Numbered from the stretch's first letter, positions 47,301 to 58,793 are shown. The stretch is 64,000 bases of DNA from Congeria kusceri (GCA_027627225.1 CM051026.1:7635115-7699114), one strand, 5' to 3'. Numbers and translations: made by a program. The notes: generated by a model from the letters alone, not told the origin.

Positions 47301-47820
47301 TAAAATGTAATGATAAAATAACCACAAGCTTTGTCATTCAAAATCATCCATTAAGTACTTCTTAAGTCAAAATATTGTCAATAGGATATTTAAAAAGAAT
47401 GGTCAAGGGTTATACCCATCCAAATTGGCATTGTAAACTACTGATCAACATAATATACCATTTTGATAACTGTTTTGAATAACTCTTTGTGGGATTTGCT
47501 TATCAGATATTACAATTTGTTTGCGACTCGTTCAGGTGCCCATTCTCATGATACTGTGCTTTTGAAATGCTTTCAATGCACATTGTACTTCAGAGACATT
47601 CGTCTAAGACCTAAACAGTAAATCCACAATCAATGAATGGCTTGATCAAAATAGTTGTAATTGTTGCAATATAAGAACTAATTCAGTTTGAATTCCAAAA
47701 TGACTTGCAAATTACACTATTGTAGGATAAATCTTAATTATAAGATCCACTGGAGATGAACAATCAAATAATACTAATAAAATAATGTATTTTATAATAA
47801 ATAAGATTCTTTTAAAACAA
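47301..47820. other. No recognisable feature
   Basis: AT-rich; nothing supported. Confidence 0.4.
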
Positions 47821-48894
47821 TGTAGCCTCAGGGTACCAATTCTCGGACTGTACCAATTCTCGAACGATTTTTATTATTAATCAAACTTATTCACATGTGA
47901 ATCATTGAAACTAAAATATTGTTGTTTTAAGTAAGTCTAATATACACATGTTGTATTGGCATACTTCCAACGTTACAGCCTCTTAGTCTACTATACACAT
48001 GTTGTATTGGCAAACTTCCAACTTCACAACCTCTTAGTCTAATATACACATGTTGGATTGGCAAACTTCCAACGTTACAGCCTCTTTTTCGGTAGCACAT
48101 CTGCAGACGAAGTTTTATTATACTACACAAAGTTTAAGTATGTGACCGGGAAATGTCGTGTTTCCTTTAGTAAAATCATTCTTTGTCACAAAAGTAGTAT
48201 TGGTTTTAAGATTTTAACACTTGAAACAAAGCTGTCATTCAACATGTAGGCCTTTTACTTCATTTACAACTGTCAGAATGACGTATTTATCACAGTAATG
48301 CTATATATTAGGTTACACACAACAAAGTCATTTTTATTTCATTTTGGTTACCTACAATTACCATTATTTGTATTGGTCATTGAATAATGAAAGTATTCCC
48401 TAGACAAACACAATGTGTTTGAGTCTCTTTTATTCATTGTTGATCTACACAAGGTATTAGGATACAAACTGTCAATATGTGATCAGTATGATGTCACGTA
48501 GAGTGATATATTTATATTTATTTGTTCTATGAAATGTTCAGCATTATTTGTTGCTTATGTAAACAAATTCATCAATAGTAATACTTCACTTCATTTACGA
48601 TGTAAATACATTGATTTTACCTGTTACATGTGTGTTGGAACTTTTTGTTGACCCAAATGAATGAACGTTTGACAATTGGTTTCAAACCAGTTCCGAAATG
48701 TAAACGTAGGTGACTTGATTTGACAAACGGTAAGGTGATGTTATCATCTGATATTTTCACGAATTTTTGTAGTTTTAGAAAGAGTGATGTTTTGTCTGAT
48801 ATGCTAATGTAAATATTTTCCAAGAGCTTGTAACAATTTTATATATTTAACCAAACTTAAAAAATCGATCGAGATTTGGTACCCTGAGGCTGCA
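47821..48894. mobile_element. TIR element, GCCTCAGGGTACCAA ends (about 1.07 kb)
   Basis: Left GCCTCAGGGTACCAATTCTC (47825) and right, inverted, GCCTCAGGGTACCAAATCTC (ending 48890) match at 20 of 21 positions including the next base. The interior is AT-rich with no transposase. The target duplication is unclear because the flanking bases also pair. A 51-bp tandem array lies just inside the left end. Confidence 0.7.
47938..48088 (+). repeat. 51-bp tandem repeat, 3 copies
   Basis: Unit TAATATACACATGTTGTATT + GGCATACTTCCAACGTTACA + GCCTCTTAGTC at 47938, 47989 and 48040. Some copies differ by a few bases. The minus frame is open but only because 51 is divisible by three. Confidence 0.9.
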
Positions 48895-49758
48895 TATACT
48901 GAATCATTGTATCATTGCATGACCTGAAAAAAAAGTAGGTGCTATTTATCTGTATCTATAATGAGGGGAGGGGGCCTTTAGCAGTATTGAGATGGAAAAT
49001 GTATTTGAAATACCAGTATTGAGTTTAAAATTGTTATTTTGGGTAATACCGCCATACTTCAGACAGTCTATTAAGTACAGTAATATTCTGGAAAAACTGA
49101 TTATGGTCTTACAGTTGTCAAGAAAAAGCAGTACACAACTAAATTCTCGCTTTGGCACAGGACTGTCGTGGTATATAGTGTTGTTTTTTTTTAAAGAGAA
49201 AACTTTATGTGTCATTGTCACTGCAGCATAATACCTCGTTGCTGATTCTGTAACACAAAGATTTGTACAAAGCCTTTGAAAACCATAATTTAAAAAACAC
49301 AATAACAACGGATCATTTGGAAAGAGAGCTCGTTTATGAAGTGAAAATAGTTGTGTATTTTATAATTCTAGGTGTCACTTGAGCACTTGTAGTGCACTCC
49401 TATGTTATTATAATCACAATATGTCTGTGTTGGGAATACCTTCTGATAACTCGGCACATTGTGAATGATTTAAGTGTGAATTTGGTTTAAGTTGTTATTC
49501 AAAAGTTTTTCTAACTTCAAAACTACATAAGGTATTCGCTTGAAATTTCGAACTAACGTATTTCATTAACTCTAGTATCAGGGGCAACATTACCCATAAC
49601 TCTGTTTTGTATATTGACAGAATTAGCCCACTTTGCGGTTTAAGTTTTTGTTCTAAAAATTTATAAACTATACAAAGCTTCACTTAAAAGTTTGGTATTT
49701 TAACAAATTTATGCCCCTTTCACTATCCAAAATATGTACCAACTGAAATACTTCGAAT
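48895..49758. other. No recognisable feature
   Basis: Overlapping open frames at 48946-49308 on both strands show no motif or splice context. Confidence 0.4.
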
Positions 49759-50036
49759 CAGGGGTGTGGAAATCCTATGCCCGACTTGTCCGACGCGGGT
49801 AATTTTACTGTTGGACAAGTGATCTATTCCTGTCTATTTGTCCATTAACGAGTGCGATTTCAGGGTGTAAATATGATGTTTAAGTTGGAAGCTAATTATC
49901 GTTTTATTATTACCTTATACATTTGAATGACAAATTGTGCTTTGTTTATCAGGCCTGAATAAAAACTGGACAAGTGACTGTTGTTTGCAGACAAGTACAT
50001 GGAAAAGTTAACAATTTTGATATTTCCACACCCCTG
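49759..50036. mobile_element. hAT-type miniature element, 278 bp, with 8-bp target duplication
   Basis: Left end CAGGGGTGTGGAAATCC and right end (inverted) CAGGGGTGTGGAAATAT. Flanks are CTTCGAAT (49751-49758) and CTTCAAAT (50037-50044), an 8-bp duplication with one mismatch. CAGGG ends plus 8-bp duplication is the hAT signature. No transposase. A longer relative lies inverted at 61182-61930. Confidence 0.85.
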
Positions 50037-50394
50037 CTTCAAATAGTCAAGAGCGCTGTCCTCTGACAGCTCTTGTACAAAGGCCGCTAACTTCACTGAA
50101 GGACATTTCAATACAAAGACAGTTTTTAAACAGTGGTCACATATTTGTTTGGTACTTGACTTGTGATCAAAATTGTTGGAAAATAAGTGGGACCATTTAT
50201 CGATTAATCTGTGAACATTGAAAATGTAGGTATTTTTATGCCATGTTACAGTGTTATTTTTCATTTGTAGCAAATAAAATATAATTTGGTCAAGTTTTCT
50301 TCAATTTAGCAGTAAAATTGTTTTCATTTTTTGGGTCTTGATGAAGATATGTCTTACATGCTTTTCAGTAGACAATCAATTCAGTGATTTAAGC

Positions 50395-51170
50395 CTCAGT
50401 CACACATTCCCGATTTTTCCTGCTGTTCTTGAGCCGACAATGTCCTAAATAAAATGTGTCAGAAGTCAGGACAATATTCTGAGATCAGGGCTCGAAATTT
50501 AATTTTTGATCAAAAGATCGATTATGTCCCGACAGCTTCTCGTCTGAGTCCTGACAGTGTCTTGATTCTCCCAACTGCAATCTGACAGTGTTCTGACAGC
50601 TTCCAGACAGTATCCTTACATTCTTGACTTTTTTTTATATTTTTTATTGTAGCGCTGTCAGAATCCATCCGGTCAAAGTTCTGTCCATCAGTGACAAACA
50701 CACACAAACATGCACAACACACATGCTATACACCAGGGAAGCGTTCATGGTGAACCGGTCAAAGTTCTGTCCATGAATGACAGACACACACAAACATGCA
50801 CAACACACATGCTATACGCCAGACGTGTTGTATGTATGAATATATTTTTTATGCAATATTATTCCTGTTCCACCTTGATATTGTCCCCAGTATGCCTCGA
50901 TACCGTCCAGACGCTCTCCTCAATTTGATCCGATACAGCAGATCAAACGGAGAGTCTCGACTATACAAACTCAGCTGAGTCTCCCAAATGTTAATGCCTC
51001 ATTTAAGGTGAAAATTGTCAAATTTATATAAAACAATTAAAACATGTCTGGTAAAATTGTATTATTGTATGTGTAAGCTTCTATTATACCCAACGTCAGG
51101 AAACATTTGATTTTGAATTCCATTTAAAATAAAAACACCGACCCTCCAAGTAAACTGTTAATAATCACTT
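50395..51170. repeat. Segment with GACAG/TGTCC words
   Basis: Repeated GACAGC, GTCCTGACAG and TGACAGTGTTC words. It starts near GCCTCAGTCACAC, which resembles the CTGTCACAC starts at 27866 and 45672. Related words (GACAGCGTCTGA) recur at 51820-51865, so the Y repeat at 51180 may have inserted into it. Family unknown. Confidence 0.35.
50669..50822 (+). repeat. 86-bp tandem duplication
   Basis: CCGGTCAAAGTTCTGTCCAT starts at 50669 and again at 50755; both are followed by ACACACACAAACATGCACAA and CACACATGCTATAC. Confidence 0.9.
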
Positions 51171-51179
51171 GCTTCGTTT

Positions 51180-51595
51180 ATATGCTAGTGCGGTGATTTT
51201 CACAAGTTCCATGCTTTTCATGAATAACTGTACTGTTAACAGTAATGTCATTTGTCTTAAACTGGACGTCATTTTGAGGATCGTCTCTAAAACGTTTTGT
51301 ACAGTTTAAAATATATAATACATGCAACAATTTATGAACTAAAAATAACTTTGTAAGTTTCTGACCACTAAATTTGCATAGAAAAACTATGTTGATTTGT
51401 GTATAATTACCTTTGTTTTCTCAATGTTTTGTACCAATGTCTTTATTCAATTCTGATACTAGTATAAGTTTATTAGACGACCCTCGAAATTTAAACACTT
51501 CACTGACCACAATAATGGGATTTTTCCATGCAAAAATCATGCATAGGATTTGCATTCCGTTTATGGGAAACTAGGACACCCAATGTCTTTAAATG
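51180..51595 (+). repeat. Interspersed repeat 'Y', copy 2
   Basis: Partner of 33650-34085: CAACAATTTATGAACTAAAA, AAACACTTCACTGACCACAA and CTAGGACACCCAATGTCTTT. Confidence 0.65.
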
Positions 51596-51877
51596 TAAAC
51601 TTTCAAGTGGGAATAAAACGAGTCAAATTTCATTTATTTTAAGAAAATGTAAACTAGTGTTTGGTCGTAATGTTTTATTTTATGTGTTGATTAAATCTTA
51701 GTCAAATATTGGTGGTTGTCTTAACTTGTAGCACCTTGTTGTGTGCCTTTAAGGGACAACCCTAACAATCGAGAGTTCTTGGCCAATCACGCAGAAAGTG
51801 TCCCAATGATGCCTCATTCTCAGGACAGCGTCTGAAAGCGGCCAGAAGCTCCCGACAGCGTCCCTATATTCCAGTGT

Positions 51878-53265
51878 TTTTATGGCCCCAAAGGGAATCG
51901 CATCGTCTGTCTGTCTGTCCCGTCCGTCTCGCTTCTTGTGCAGAGCATAACTCCATTAGTATTGAATGGATTCAGATGACATTTCATATAATGATAGAGG
52001 ACAGTAAGATGAAGTGCAGAGCACGAGGTCCACAACTCTTTCTTCAATATTAACAGAGTTATTGCCCTTTGTTTTATTTTCTTGTGCTGAACATAACTCC
52101 ATTTGTATTGAAAGGATTTAAATGAAACTTCATATAATGGTAGCGGACAATGTAGTGCAGAGCACAAGGACAACAAATCTATCTTCAATATTTACGGAGT
52201 TATTGCCCATTTGTGAAGCATTAATTTTCTTGTGCGGAGCGTAACTCAATTAGTATGAAAGGGAACCAAATGAAACTTCATATGATGATAGAGAACAATG
52301 AGAGTTTACGGAGTTATAGCCCTTTGTTTAATTTTCTTGTGCGTAGCATAACTCCATTAGTATTGAAGGGATTCAAATGAAACGTCATATAGCGATAAAG
52401 GACAATGAGAGGAAGTGCAGAGTGCAAGGACCACAACTCCTTCAATAATTATGGAGTTATTGCCCTTTGTTTTATTTTCTTGTGCGTAGCATTAATTTTC
52501 TTGTGTGGAGCATACTACCATTAGTATTGAATTGATTCTAGTAAAACATCATAGAGTGGTAGTGGACAATGAGAGGAACTGCAGAGTACAAGGACGACAA
52601 TTATTTCTTCAATATTACGGAGTTATTGCAATTTGTTTAATTTTCTTGTGTGTAGCATTACTCCATTAGTATTGAAGGGATTCAAATGAAACTACATATA
52701 ATGTCGAGGACAATGAGGGTAAGTGCAGAGTACAAGGACCATAACTTTCCAATATTTATAAAGTTATTTCCCTTTATTTTTTTTGTGCCGAGCATAGCTC
52801 CATTAGTATTGAAGGGATTTTATATAAAATCACATATATTGATAGAGGACGTTGAGAGGAAGTGCAGTGTACAATATTTCAATATTTACAGAGTTGTTGC
52901 CCTTTCTTGTTGTTGTTTTTTTTTTTTTTTTTTTTTGAGGGGGGGGTGTCAGATAATTACTTCTTTAGTATTGAAGGAATTTTAAAATAACACCACAGAT
53001 ATTGATAGATGACATTTAGAGGTAGAGCATAACTCTTTTTCAATATTTATGGAGTTATTGCCCTTCAGTTAATTTTCTTGTGCAGTGCAAAACTCCATTG
53101 GTATTGAAGTGAATTGAAATAAAACCACATATATTGATAGGGGATGTTAAGAGGAAGTGCAGAGTACAAGGACCATAACTCTTTTTGTAGGAAGCGTAAT
53201 GTTTGCAAACATGTAACTGACATTGTGTTGCCTTCCTCTGACAAGCATATGCTTCGGGGGCATAA
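51878..53265 (+). repeat. Tandem-array element, about 145-155 bp unit, about 9 copies
   Basis: Starts TTTATGGCCCCAAAGGG with CTGTCTGTCTGTCC and ends with the small hairpin TATGC-TTCGGGG-GCATA at about 53248. Units share AACTCCATTAGTATTGAAGG, AAGTGCAGAGTACAAGGACC and GGAGTTATTGCCCTTTG. It is a non-coding mobile repeat whose ends carry pairing GGGGC/GCCCC-type sequence, a layout common in bivalves (inference). Confidence 0.75.
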
Positions 53266-53456
53266 GTCTTTTTTTATTATTTCTATTGTAGCGCTGTGGG
53301 AGCAAAACTTGTGAAGGGGTGACTGAGGCTTTAGGAAATGGAATGTACTGTAAAATCATGGCCCATATTCCCCAACATATTCTTAGACTGAAGAGTAAGC
53401 ATAAACAATATTTATATAATTGTAATGTTCTAAGAGTGCTATACATTTTATTCTTG

Positions 53457-54020
53457 CAGGGTTTCCCGCAGGATATTTCGAAGGCATGTCCGCATCTCCG
53501 ACACTCTTACTCCGCGAAAAAAAATCTGCTTGAACACCCACCCTTGCCGAGATCGGTGATAATTCCGATCAGCACCCTTAGCCCCCTCCACCTCACAGAA
53601 ACAACCGTCCTTTCTGTTTGCCCCCACCTCGAAATCAGCTGCATCTTTAGACTCTACCTCCCCAAAATCGATTAAACCCACCTGCCAAAAATCGGCCACA
53701 AAGCTTGACCCCACATGCCAGAAAACAGCCATAATGATCAACCCCACCAGCTCGAAATCGGCAGCAATGCTAAAAATCCCGGCGGTGACCGAATGGGCCG
53801 CAATGCTCTCATCTGCCTGAAATCGGCAGCAACGCTCAACCCTACATACCCGAAACCGGCTGCAATGCTCTAAATCCTGGCGACGACCAAATCAGCCGAA
53901 ACGCTTAACCCCACTTTCAAGTTGCTTCAAAAACTTTTTTATTCTATAAGTTGTTTTTGGATTCGAAAAAAAGCATCAACCATTACCAGTTATACTACAT
54001 GCGGATATTAAAATCTGTGT
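53457..54020 (+). repeat. GC-rich element with CGAAATCGGC units, copy 2
   Basis: Starts CAGGGTTTCCCGCAGGATAT and ends near ACTACATGCGGATATTAAAA; it is the inverted partner of 42735-43382. Degenerate units such as CCCACCTGCCAAAAATCGGC repeat every 35-45 bp. Overlapping frames on both strands (53319-53747) come from this minisatellite. Confidence 0.7.
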
Positions 54021-54033
54021 CACCATTGTGATT

Positions 54034-54777
54034 ATACCCCAGCAATCGATGTTTAGGGGGGGGGGGGGGTATGTAGGAGTGAGCATGTCTGTCTGTTGGT
54101 CTGCCTGTCTGTCGGTCTGTTGGTTGTTTAATTTTTGGTACACATGTGTAACATCATAGAATACGGGTCAAGTATAATGTTGGTTACTAACCAGTAAATT
54201 TTGACAGAGTTATGGCTCTTTTCGACTTAAAATTCCCTGAAAACATGATTTCCGGATTATAACTCAAGAATTGCTTGACATATTCAAATTGGCATACATG
54301 TGTAGCATCATAAAATGCAGGTCAAGTTCAACTTTGGTTACAAACCACTAAATTTTGACAGAGTTATGGCCCTTTAATGGCTTTATATATTTAAATAATT
54401 ATTGGTACACAGTGTAGCATCATAAATACAGGTAAAGTTCGACTTTGGTTACAAACCACTAAATTTTGACACAGTTTTTTTCTAGTTAAATTCCCCACAA
54501 ACATAGACAATAACTCATGAAAGGCTTCACATATTTAAATTATTTTTAGTACGCAGGTGTAACATTATAAAATACAGATCAAGTTCAACTTTGGTTACAA
54601 ACCACTAAATGACAGAGTTTTGGCTCCCATTGAATTTATTTTTTCCAAACACACTGTTGACCATCCACAAATTAAAGCATTCTCTCTTTCCATTTCTTTC
54701 GAATGGATGCCATAGTTTTGTGACAAGGCACATTGGTCATATTGTGGGGGTATATCCGTCACTCATGTGACAATTCT
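54034..54777 (+). repeat. Hairpin-start element (ATACCCC/GGGGTAT) with about 125-bp units
   Basis: 5' ATACCCC pairs with a 14-G run ending GGGGTAT at 54056-54072. The 3' part has GTGGGGGTATATCCGTC at about 54744. Internal units share GGTTACAAACCACTAAATTT and GACAGAGTTATGGC, about four copies. It abuts module unit C directly. Confidence 0.7.
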
Positions 54778-55050
54778 AGTTGTTATACTTAACAACATAC
54801 CATCCATATGAGCTTAATATTTTTCTGTTTTGTATACACAGTTGTACAGAGGACAGATCGGTCAGCCAGGGACTCAAGTTCTGTAAGCAGCAGGAATTGA
54901 ACTCGAGCCAGACACTTGACCTGTACCGACCTCCCTCCTGCCTAGGTGGAAGTGACTTTGGCTGGTATAGTTGTCATGTCAAGGATTGCAACTCAAGGCT
55001 CTGTCAAGGTTAGATGACATTGATATCAAAAATAGTCGCTGCCTCAGTGG
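54778..55050 (+). repeat. Exon-like duplicated module, unit C
   Basis: TTTTCTGTTTTGTATACACAG acceptor-like border (to 54840), then a GC-rich segment open as CTEDRSVSQGLKFCKQQELN, SSQTLDLYRPPSCLGGSDFG, WYSCHVKDCNSRLCQG, stop. The donor position has AAG|GTTAGA. The match to unit A continues past the donor to GTCGCTGCCTCAGTG. The reverse strand contains GAGTTCAATTCC, a fair tRNA B-box. Either a decayed duplicated exon or a SINE-like repeat. Confidence 0.5.
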
Positions 55051-55086
55051 CATAAAAATAAAACATGACTGCAATAAACATTTTAT

Positions 55087-55867
55087 TTAGCTCTTTTGAA
55101 ATTGCTTAAGTGTGAGCTATTGTGGTCAGTGTGTGTCCGGCGTCCATTTTCTGTCGTCAACATTTTAGTTAAAAAAAACTTCTTTGAAACCACTGGGCAG
55201 ATTTTAACAAAACTTAGCAGGAATGTTCCTGGGATGGTCCTTTAACAAATTGCTTTAATTCATTAGAATATATTGAAAACTCTGGTTGTCTTGGCAACCA
55301 AAAGTTTTAAAACTGGAAAACATCACAAATCTTCCTGTCACAAACCAATAGCTGGATTTGAAAATGATTTTCACAGTAATTTTCCTTGGATGACCGTTTA
55401 CTAATTTTCTTCAAATCATTTTGATGCGTGAAAAAACATGGCCGCCAGTGGGGCAGGGCAGTTTTCCATATATGGCTATATTGAAAACTTTGAAAATCTT
55501 CTTGTCTGAAACCACTGGCTGGAGTCCAAAATAATTTCACAGAAATTTCCTTGGGTGACCTTCTTCCAAATTCCTCTAAATCCTTTTGTTTCGTGAAAAA
55601 ACGTGGCCGCCAGGGGGCGGGGCAGTTTTCATTATATGGCTATATTGAAAACTGCTGGATTTGAAAATAGCCCAGAAATGCTCCTAGGGTGACCTGCTAC
55701 CAACTTCCTTCAGATCACTTCTATGTCTGACCACATACTTGTTCATGTTGTTATTCAACGCCAATTACTTGTCATGATTGAGGTGCAGAGAGTATTTGTG
55801 CCATGACAGTTTCAGTTCTAGATAAACTCAGGTGAGGGACCCAGGGCCATCTTGGCCCCCTTGTTTA
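55087..55867 (+). repeat. Hairpin-ended element, copy 4
   Basis: Degraded 5' start TTTAGCTCTTTTGAAATTGC..GTGAGCTATTG; 3' hairpin AGGGCCATCTTGGCCC at about 55843, followed by CCTTGTT. Internal units CGTGAAAAAACGTGGCCGCC and ATTTTCCTTGGATGACC repeat with a period of about 160-170 bp. Confidence 0.7.
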
Positions 55868-56150
55868 TTATGTCTACATCAAATTCTCTGAAACCACTGG
55901 ATGGAAGTTGAATTAATTGGGGACATATGTCTAATCCACAAAGAATCCACATTTGATACTGTGAGTTGTCAATTTGTGTCATACAATGTATTTCAAGACA
56001 ATTATTAATTGTAATGGAATTAGAAACTTTGTGTAATGAAAGCAAGTACGACGCCAAATTATGCAAACTATTGGCAATTTCCATTCAAAGTATTTTGAGG
56101 TGTGAAATGAAATGTACTTTCCTATGCCTTTTCCCTGTAACTTCTTGTCA
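55868..56150 (+). repeat. Unit C shared block
   Basis: CCACTGGATGGAAGTTGAAT, GAGTTGTCAATTTGTGTCA and CAATTATTAATTGTAATGGA match units A (23114) and B (32040) in order. Confidence 0.55.
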
Positions 56151-56154
56151 TTAT

Positions 56155-57105
56155 TATGTCCCCCATCGCTAATGTCGGTCGATATTCTCAGGAATTGTGG
56201 AGTAATAGCCCCTAAATTATAAAAAATTGCCTTTTTAGCTGTTTCTCTAAGGCCGACTGTTTTTATCCGATCTTCACCAAACTTCATGAAAATCTTTGCG
56301 GTCATAATAGCTTGGTATAGTTTGATAACCAACCAAATGCTCCAGAAACTTTGGAGTTGTGGCCCTTGATTGATTGAATATTATCCGTTTTGGTGTTATC
56401 ATACTGATCTTCACCAAACTTGATGTTATAAGGGTATAATACGAGTATCTTTGCCAAATTCAATCTTCAATCAAATCGTCCTAGGATATAAAGAGTTATG
56501 GCACTTTATTTATCTAAAACTAGCATTTTTTTGTAGTTTTCACTATCTATGTCCAACAGTTTTTATTAAATGTTCACCAAGTCTGATTTTTTAAATTGCT
56601 TTTGGTCTAATTTCCCCAAAATTCAGGTCACATCCTCAGGAGTACATGCTGTCAGTTAGATAATAAGCACATATGGTTGAGTACAGGATGCATATAATTT
56701 GTAAAATACAGTTTAAATGATATGTTTTGGTATCATTTTAAAGGTATGTATTTAAGCAAAAAGAAAAAAGCCTGTTTTTTGCACTTATTTGTCTAGTGGT
56801 TCCCAGCTTCATACATTTTGGCCCATGTATTCATGTTCAAAATGGCAGCCTCCATGGCTGTCAAAATCGGTGTTTTTTTTTTTTAAGGTAAATATTTTGA
56901 GTTACATTGCATAGACTTTTGACATGCTGTTTTTTTCAAAAGGTTATGACCTTATCTTTCCAACATTTTATTGTGATATATTGGAAAGTAGCTTGGTCAT
57001 GGTGATCAAATATTGAATATTTTATATGTAACAAAGAAGGAATTTATTTGTGCATGCATAACCTTTTAAACTAGAAGGGGCATAACTGTTTTACAAACAG
57101 CTCTT
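56155..57105 (+). repeat. ATGTCCCCC-start repeat
   Basis: Starts TATGTCCCCCATCGC and carries units with TCTTCACCAAACTTCATGA, related to 17220-17515. It ends near ACAAACAGCTCTTGT, a small hairpin plus CTCTTGT. The interior from about 56650 is AT-rich and diverged. Confidence 0.5.
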
Positions 57106-57287
57106 GTAATAAATTAAAGTACTTAGTAATTAGTAACATGGCTTGTCACACATACCATAGGCATGTTTTAGCCCAATTTTTATTAAGTGACTTGTGGCCT
57201 CCTTAATTAGTGACTTGTGGCCTCCTGCATTCCCACAAGACATGTTTTAAAAATTGTGTGCCGACTCAAGAATTATTTTGTCCAATA

Positions 57288-57345
57288 CGTGTGTGTGTGT
57301 GTTCGTGTGTGTGTGTGCGTGTGTGTGTGTGTGTTTGTGTGTGCA
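57288..57345 (+). repeat. (TG)n microsatellite
   Basis: Interrupted GT run (GTGTGTGTGTGTTCGTGTG...). Confidence 0.95.
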
Positions 57346-57489
57346 TCAGTGCATCAGTTAATACTTAAAAGACAAAATTTGCTATTTATCTTTTATCTTC
57401 AGTGCACCACACTTTTTTAAACTCAAATACTTTTATTTTGCAATGTATTCAACTTTATTTCTTTGTGGGTCATAACAAACAATGTTGAA

Positions 57490-58100
57490 ATGTTTGACTT
57501 GAATGTCTATTATTATTGGCCAGAATGACTTTGATGAGGTTCGACTGTATTTTAATTAGTATTGATCAGTATCTGTAAAGTGTCGGTAAATGTTCTGGTA
57601 TTTGTTTTGCTCTTGTCAATCCGAATTATGTTGGTTATTGCGGATCCATTATACTATATTCTTGCATTGGTGTATAATTTTGTTATTACTGGGTATATTT
57701 AAAGTTGGACGTTTTAGTTCTATGTATTTTAATCAGTATAAAGTAAAGTTAAATGCTCAAAGAATAATAGCATGTTAACAATGCATGTGTAAGTCTTTTC
57801 GTATCTGCCAATTAGGAAATTAAATTGGCATGAGAAAGCGATTGTTAACTCACTGAAGCTTATCCACAGATCCATGAACACATTGTTCTTTAATATATCG
57901 TTGGCACAATGAAACCAGTGATACTCTGACCCGTACAGTTGAAAACAATGCAAACAACTTTAGCGGAAATAATATGCCATAAAATCATTTCATGGTCCAA
58001 AAAAAAAAAGTTTAAAACAAAGTAGTGTACTGTACTCTGTCTTAAACAATGTCAAAATGTTTAAATCGAATTCCCATTATTATTGGTCAGGATGAGTTGT
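57490..58100 (+). repeat. Monomer 'X', copy 5 (most complete)
   Basis: Contains the 5' part (GGCCAGAATGACTTTGATGA, TATGTTGGTTATTGCGG) and the core (AAAGCGATTGTTAACTCACT, GAAACCAGTGATACTCTGAC, TTTCATGGTCCAA) in one stretch, then restarts at GGTCAGGATGAG (58087). This suggests that X monomers were once in head-to-tail tandem. Confidence 0.7.
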
Positions 58101-58498
58101 GTTTGACTGTTCTGTAAATGTGGATATTTGTGTGGTGAAAAAGTTTGAAATTAAAAATAAATTAATAACGCAAAAACCCTAAAACTAAATTTCGCAAAAT
58201 ACTGAATTGAACAACTTAATAAAGCATGAAATCTAGGCCCATTTCTTTGCGTAGCTGTTTAACCCAACTTCTGACATAACTTAATATCCAATCAAATGTT
58301 GTGAAAATTTCCCGCAAGTAGTCCTGAATGAATAAATCATAAGTTTGCAAATTTTATGTAAATTCCCACTACACTAGTTCATCAATTAGAAGGTGCAACA
58401 TCCCAACAATATAGGAGACAGATTTGTAACAAGTTTGGAAAACTGATGGCACATTTAATAATGGAATAACACTGTTCGCACAAAAATGAAAACTTATT
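58101..58498. other. No recognisable feature
   Basis: AT-rich; contains the target site of the SINE at its right edge. Confidence 0.4.
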
Positions 58499-58513
58499 TA
58501 TAAGCAATGCTTT

Positions 58514-58793
58514 GTTTGTTTGTTTGTTCGGATTTTTTGCCGTATTCAACTGTATATAACTGCGGTCAGTTAACTTACTCACACTTTTCCTGGGTAAGCT
58601 GGTTTACCAGTACTAAGTGCACATAATTGTGCCAGTAACTGACAACTACTTGAATCAGAGGTAGAGGGAGAATGGCCGTAGAAATAATTTCATGACCAAT
58701 CCCCACACAAGTTATTTGGCCGGGCTGGGAATCGAACCCGCGATCCTCGGATTTGTAGTCCAGCGCTCTACCAACTGAGCTAGCCGGCCCGAC
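58514..58793 (-). mobile_element. tRNA-derived SINE, complete, with perfect 15-bp target duplication
   Basis: The minus strand starts with a tRNA-like head: A box TAGCTCAGTTGG (58771-58782) and B box GGTTCGAATCC (58728-58738), the internal RNA polymerase III promoter. The anticodon-loop region (CTACAAA) and stems are degenerate, so it is not a functional tRNA. A roughly 150-bp body follows (words TACTGGTAAACCAGCTTACC and GTGAGTAAGTTAACTGACC), then a tail (AAAC)4. Identical 15-bp flanks TATAAGCAATGCTTT lie at 58499-58513 and 58794-58808. The body may carry a conserved metazoan SINE domain (MetaSINE-like), which is only a guess. The minus frame over it (GPASSVGRALDYKSEDRGFD) is the familiar spurious translation of a tRNA-like head. 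Confidence 0.9.

Noticed and set aside
48946..49308. 120-codon minus frame and 79-codon plus frame as genes
   Set aside because: AT-rich codons, overlapping opposite frames, no motif and no splice context.
53319..53747. Overlapping 99-118 codon frames on both strands
   Set aside because: They follow the GC-rich minisatellite and show no protein family signature.
58722..58793. A tRNA gene
   Set aside because: A and B boxes are good but the stems are mismatched and the sequence continues into a SINE body with target duplications.
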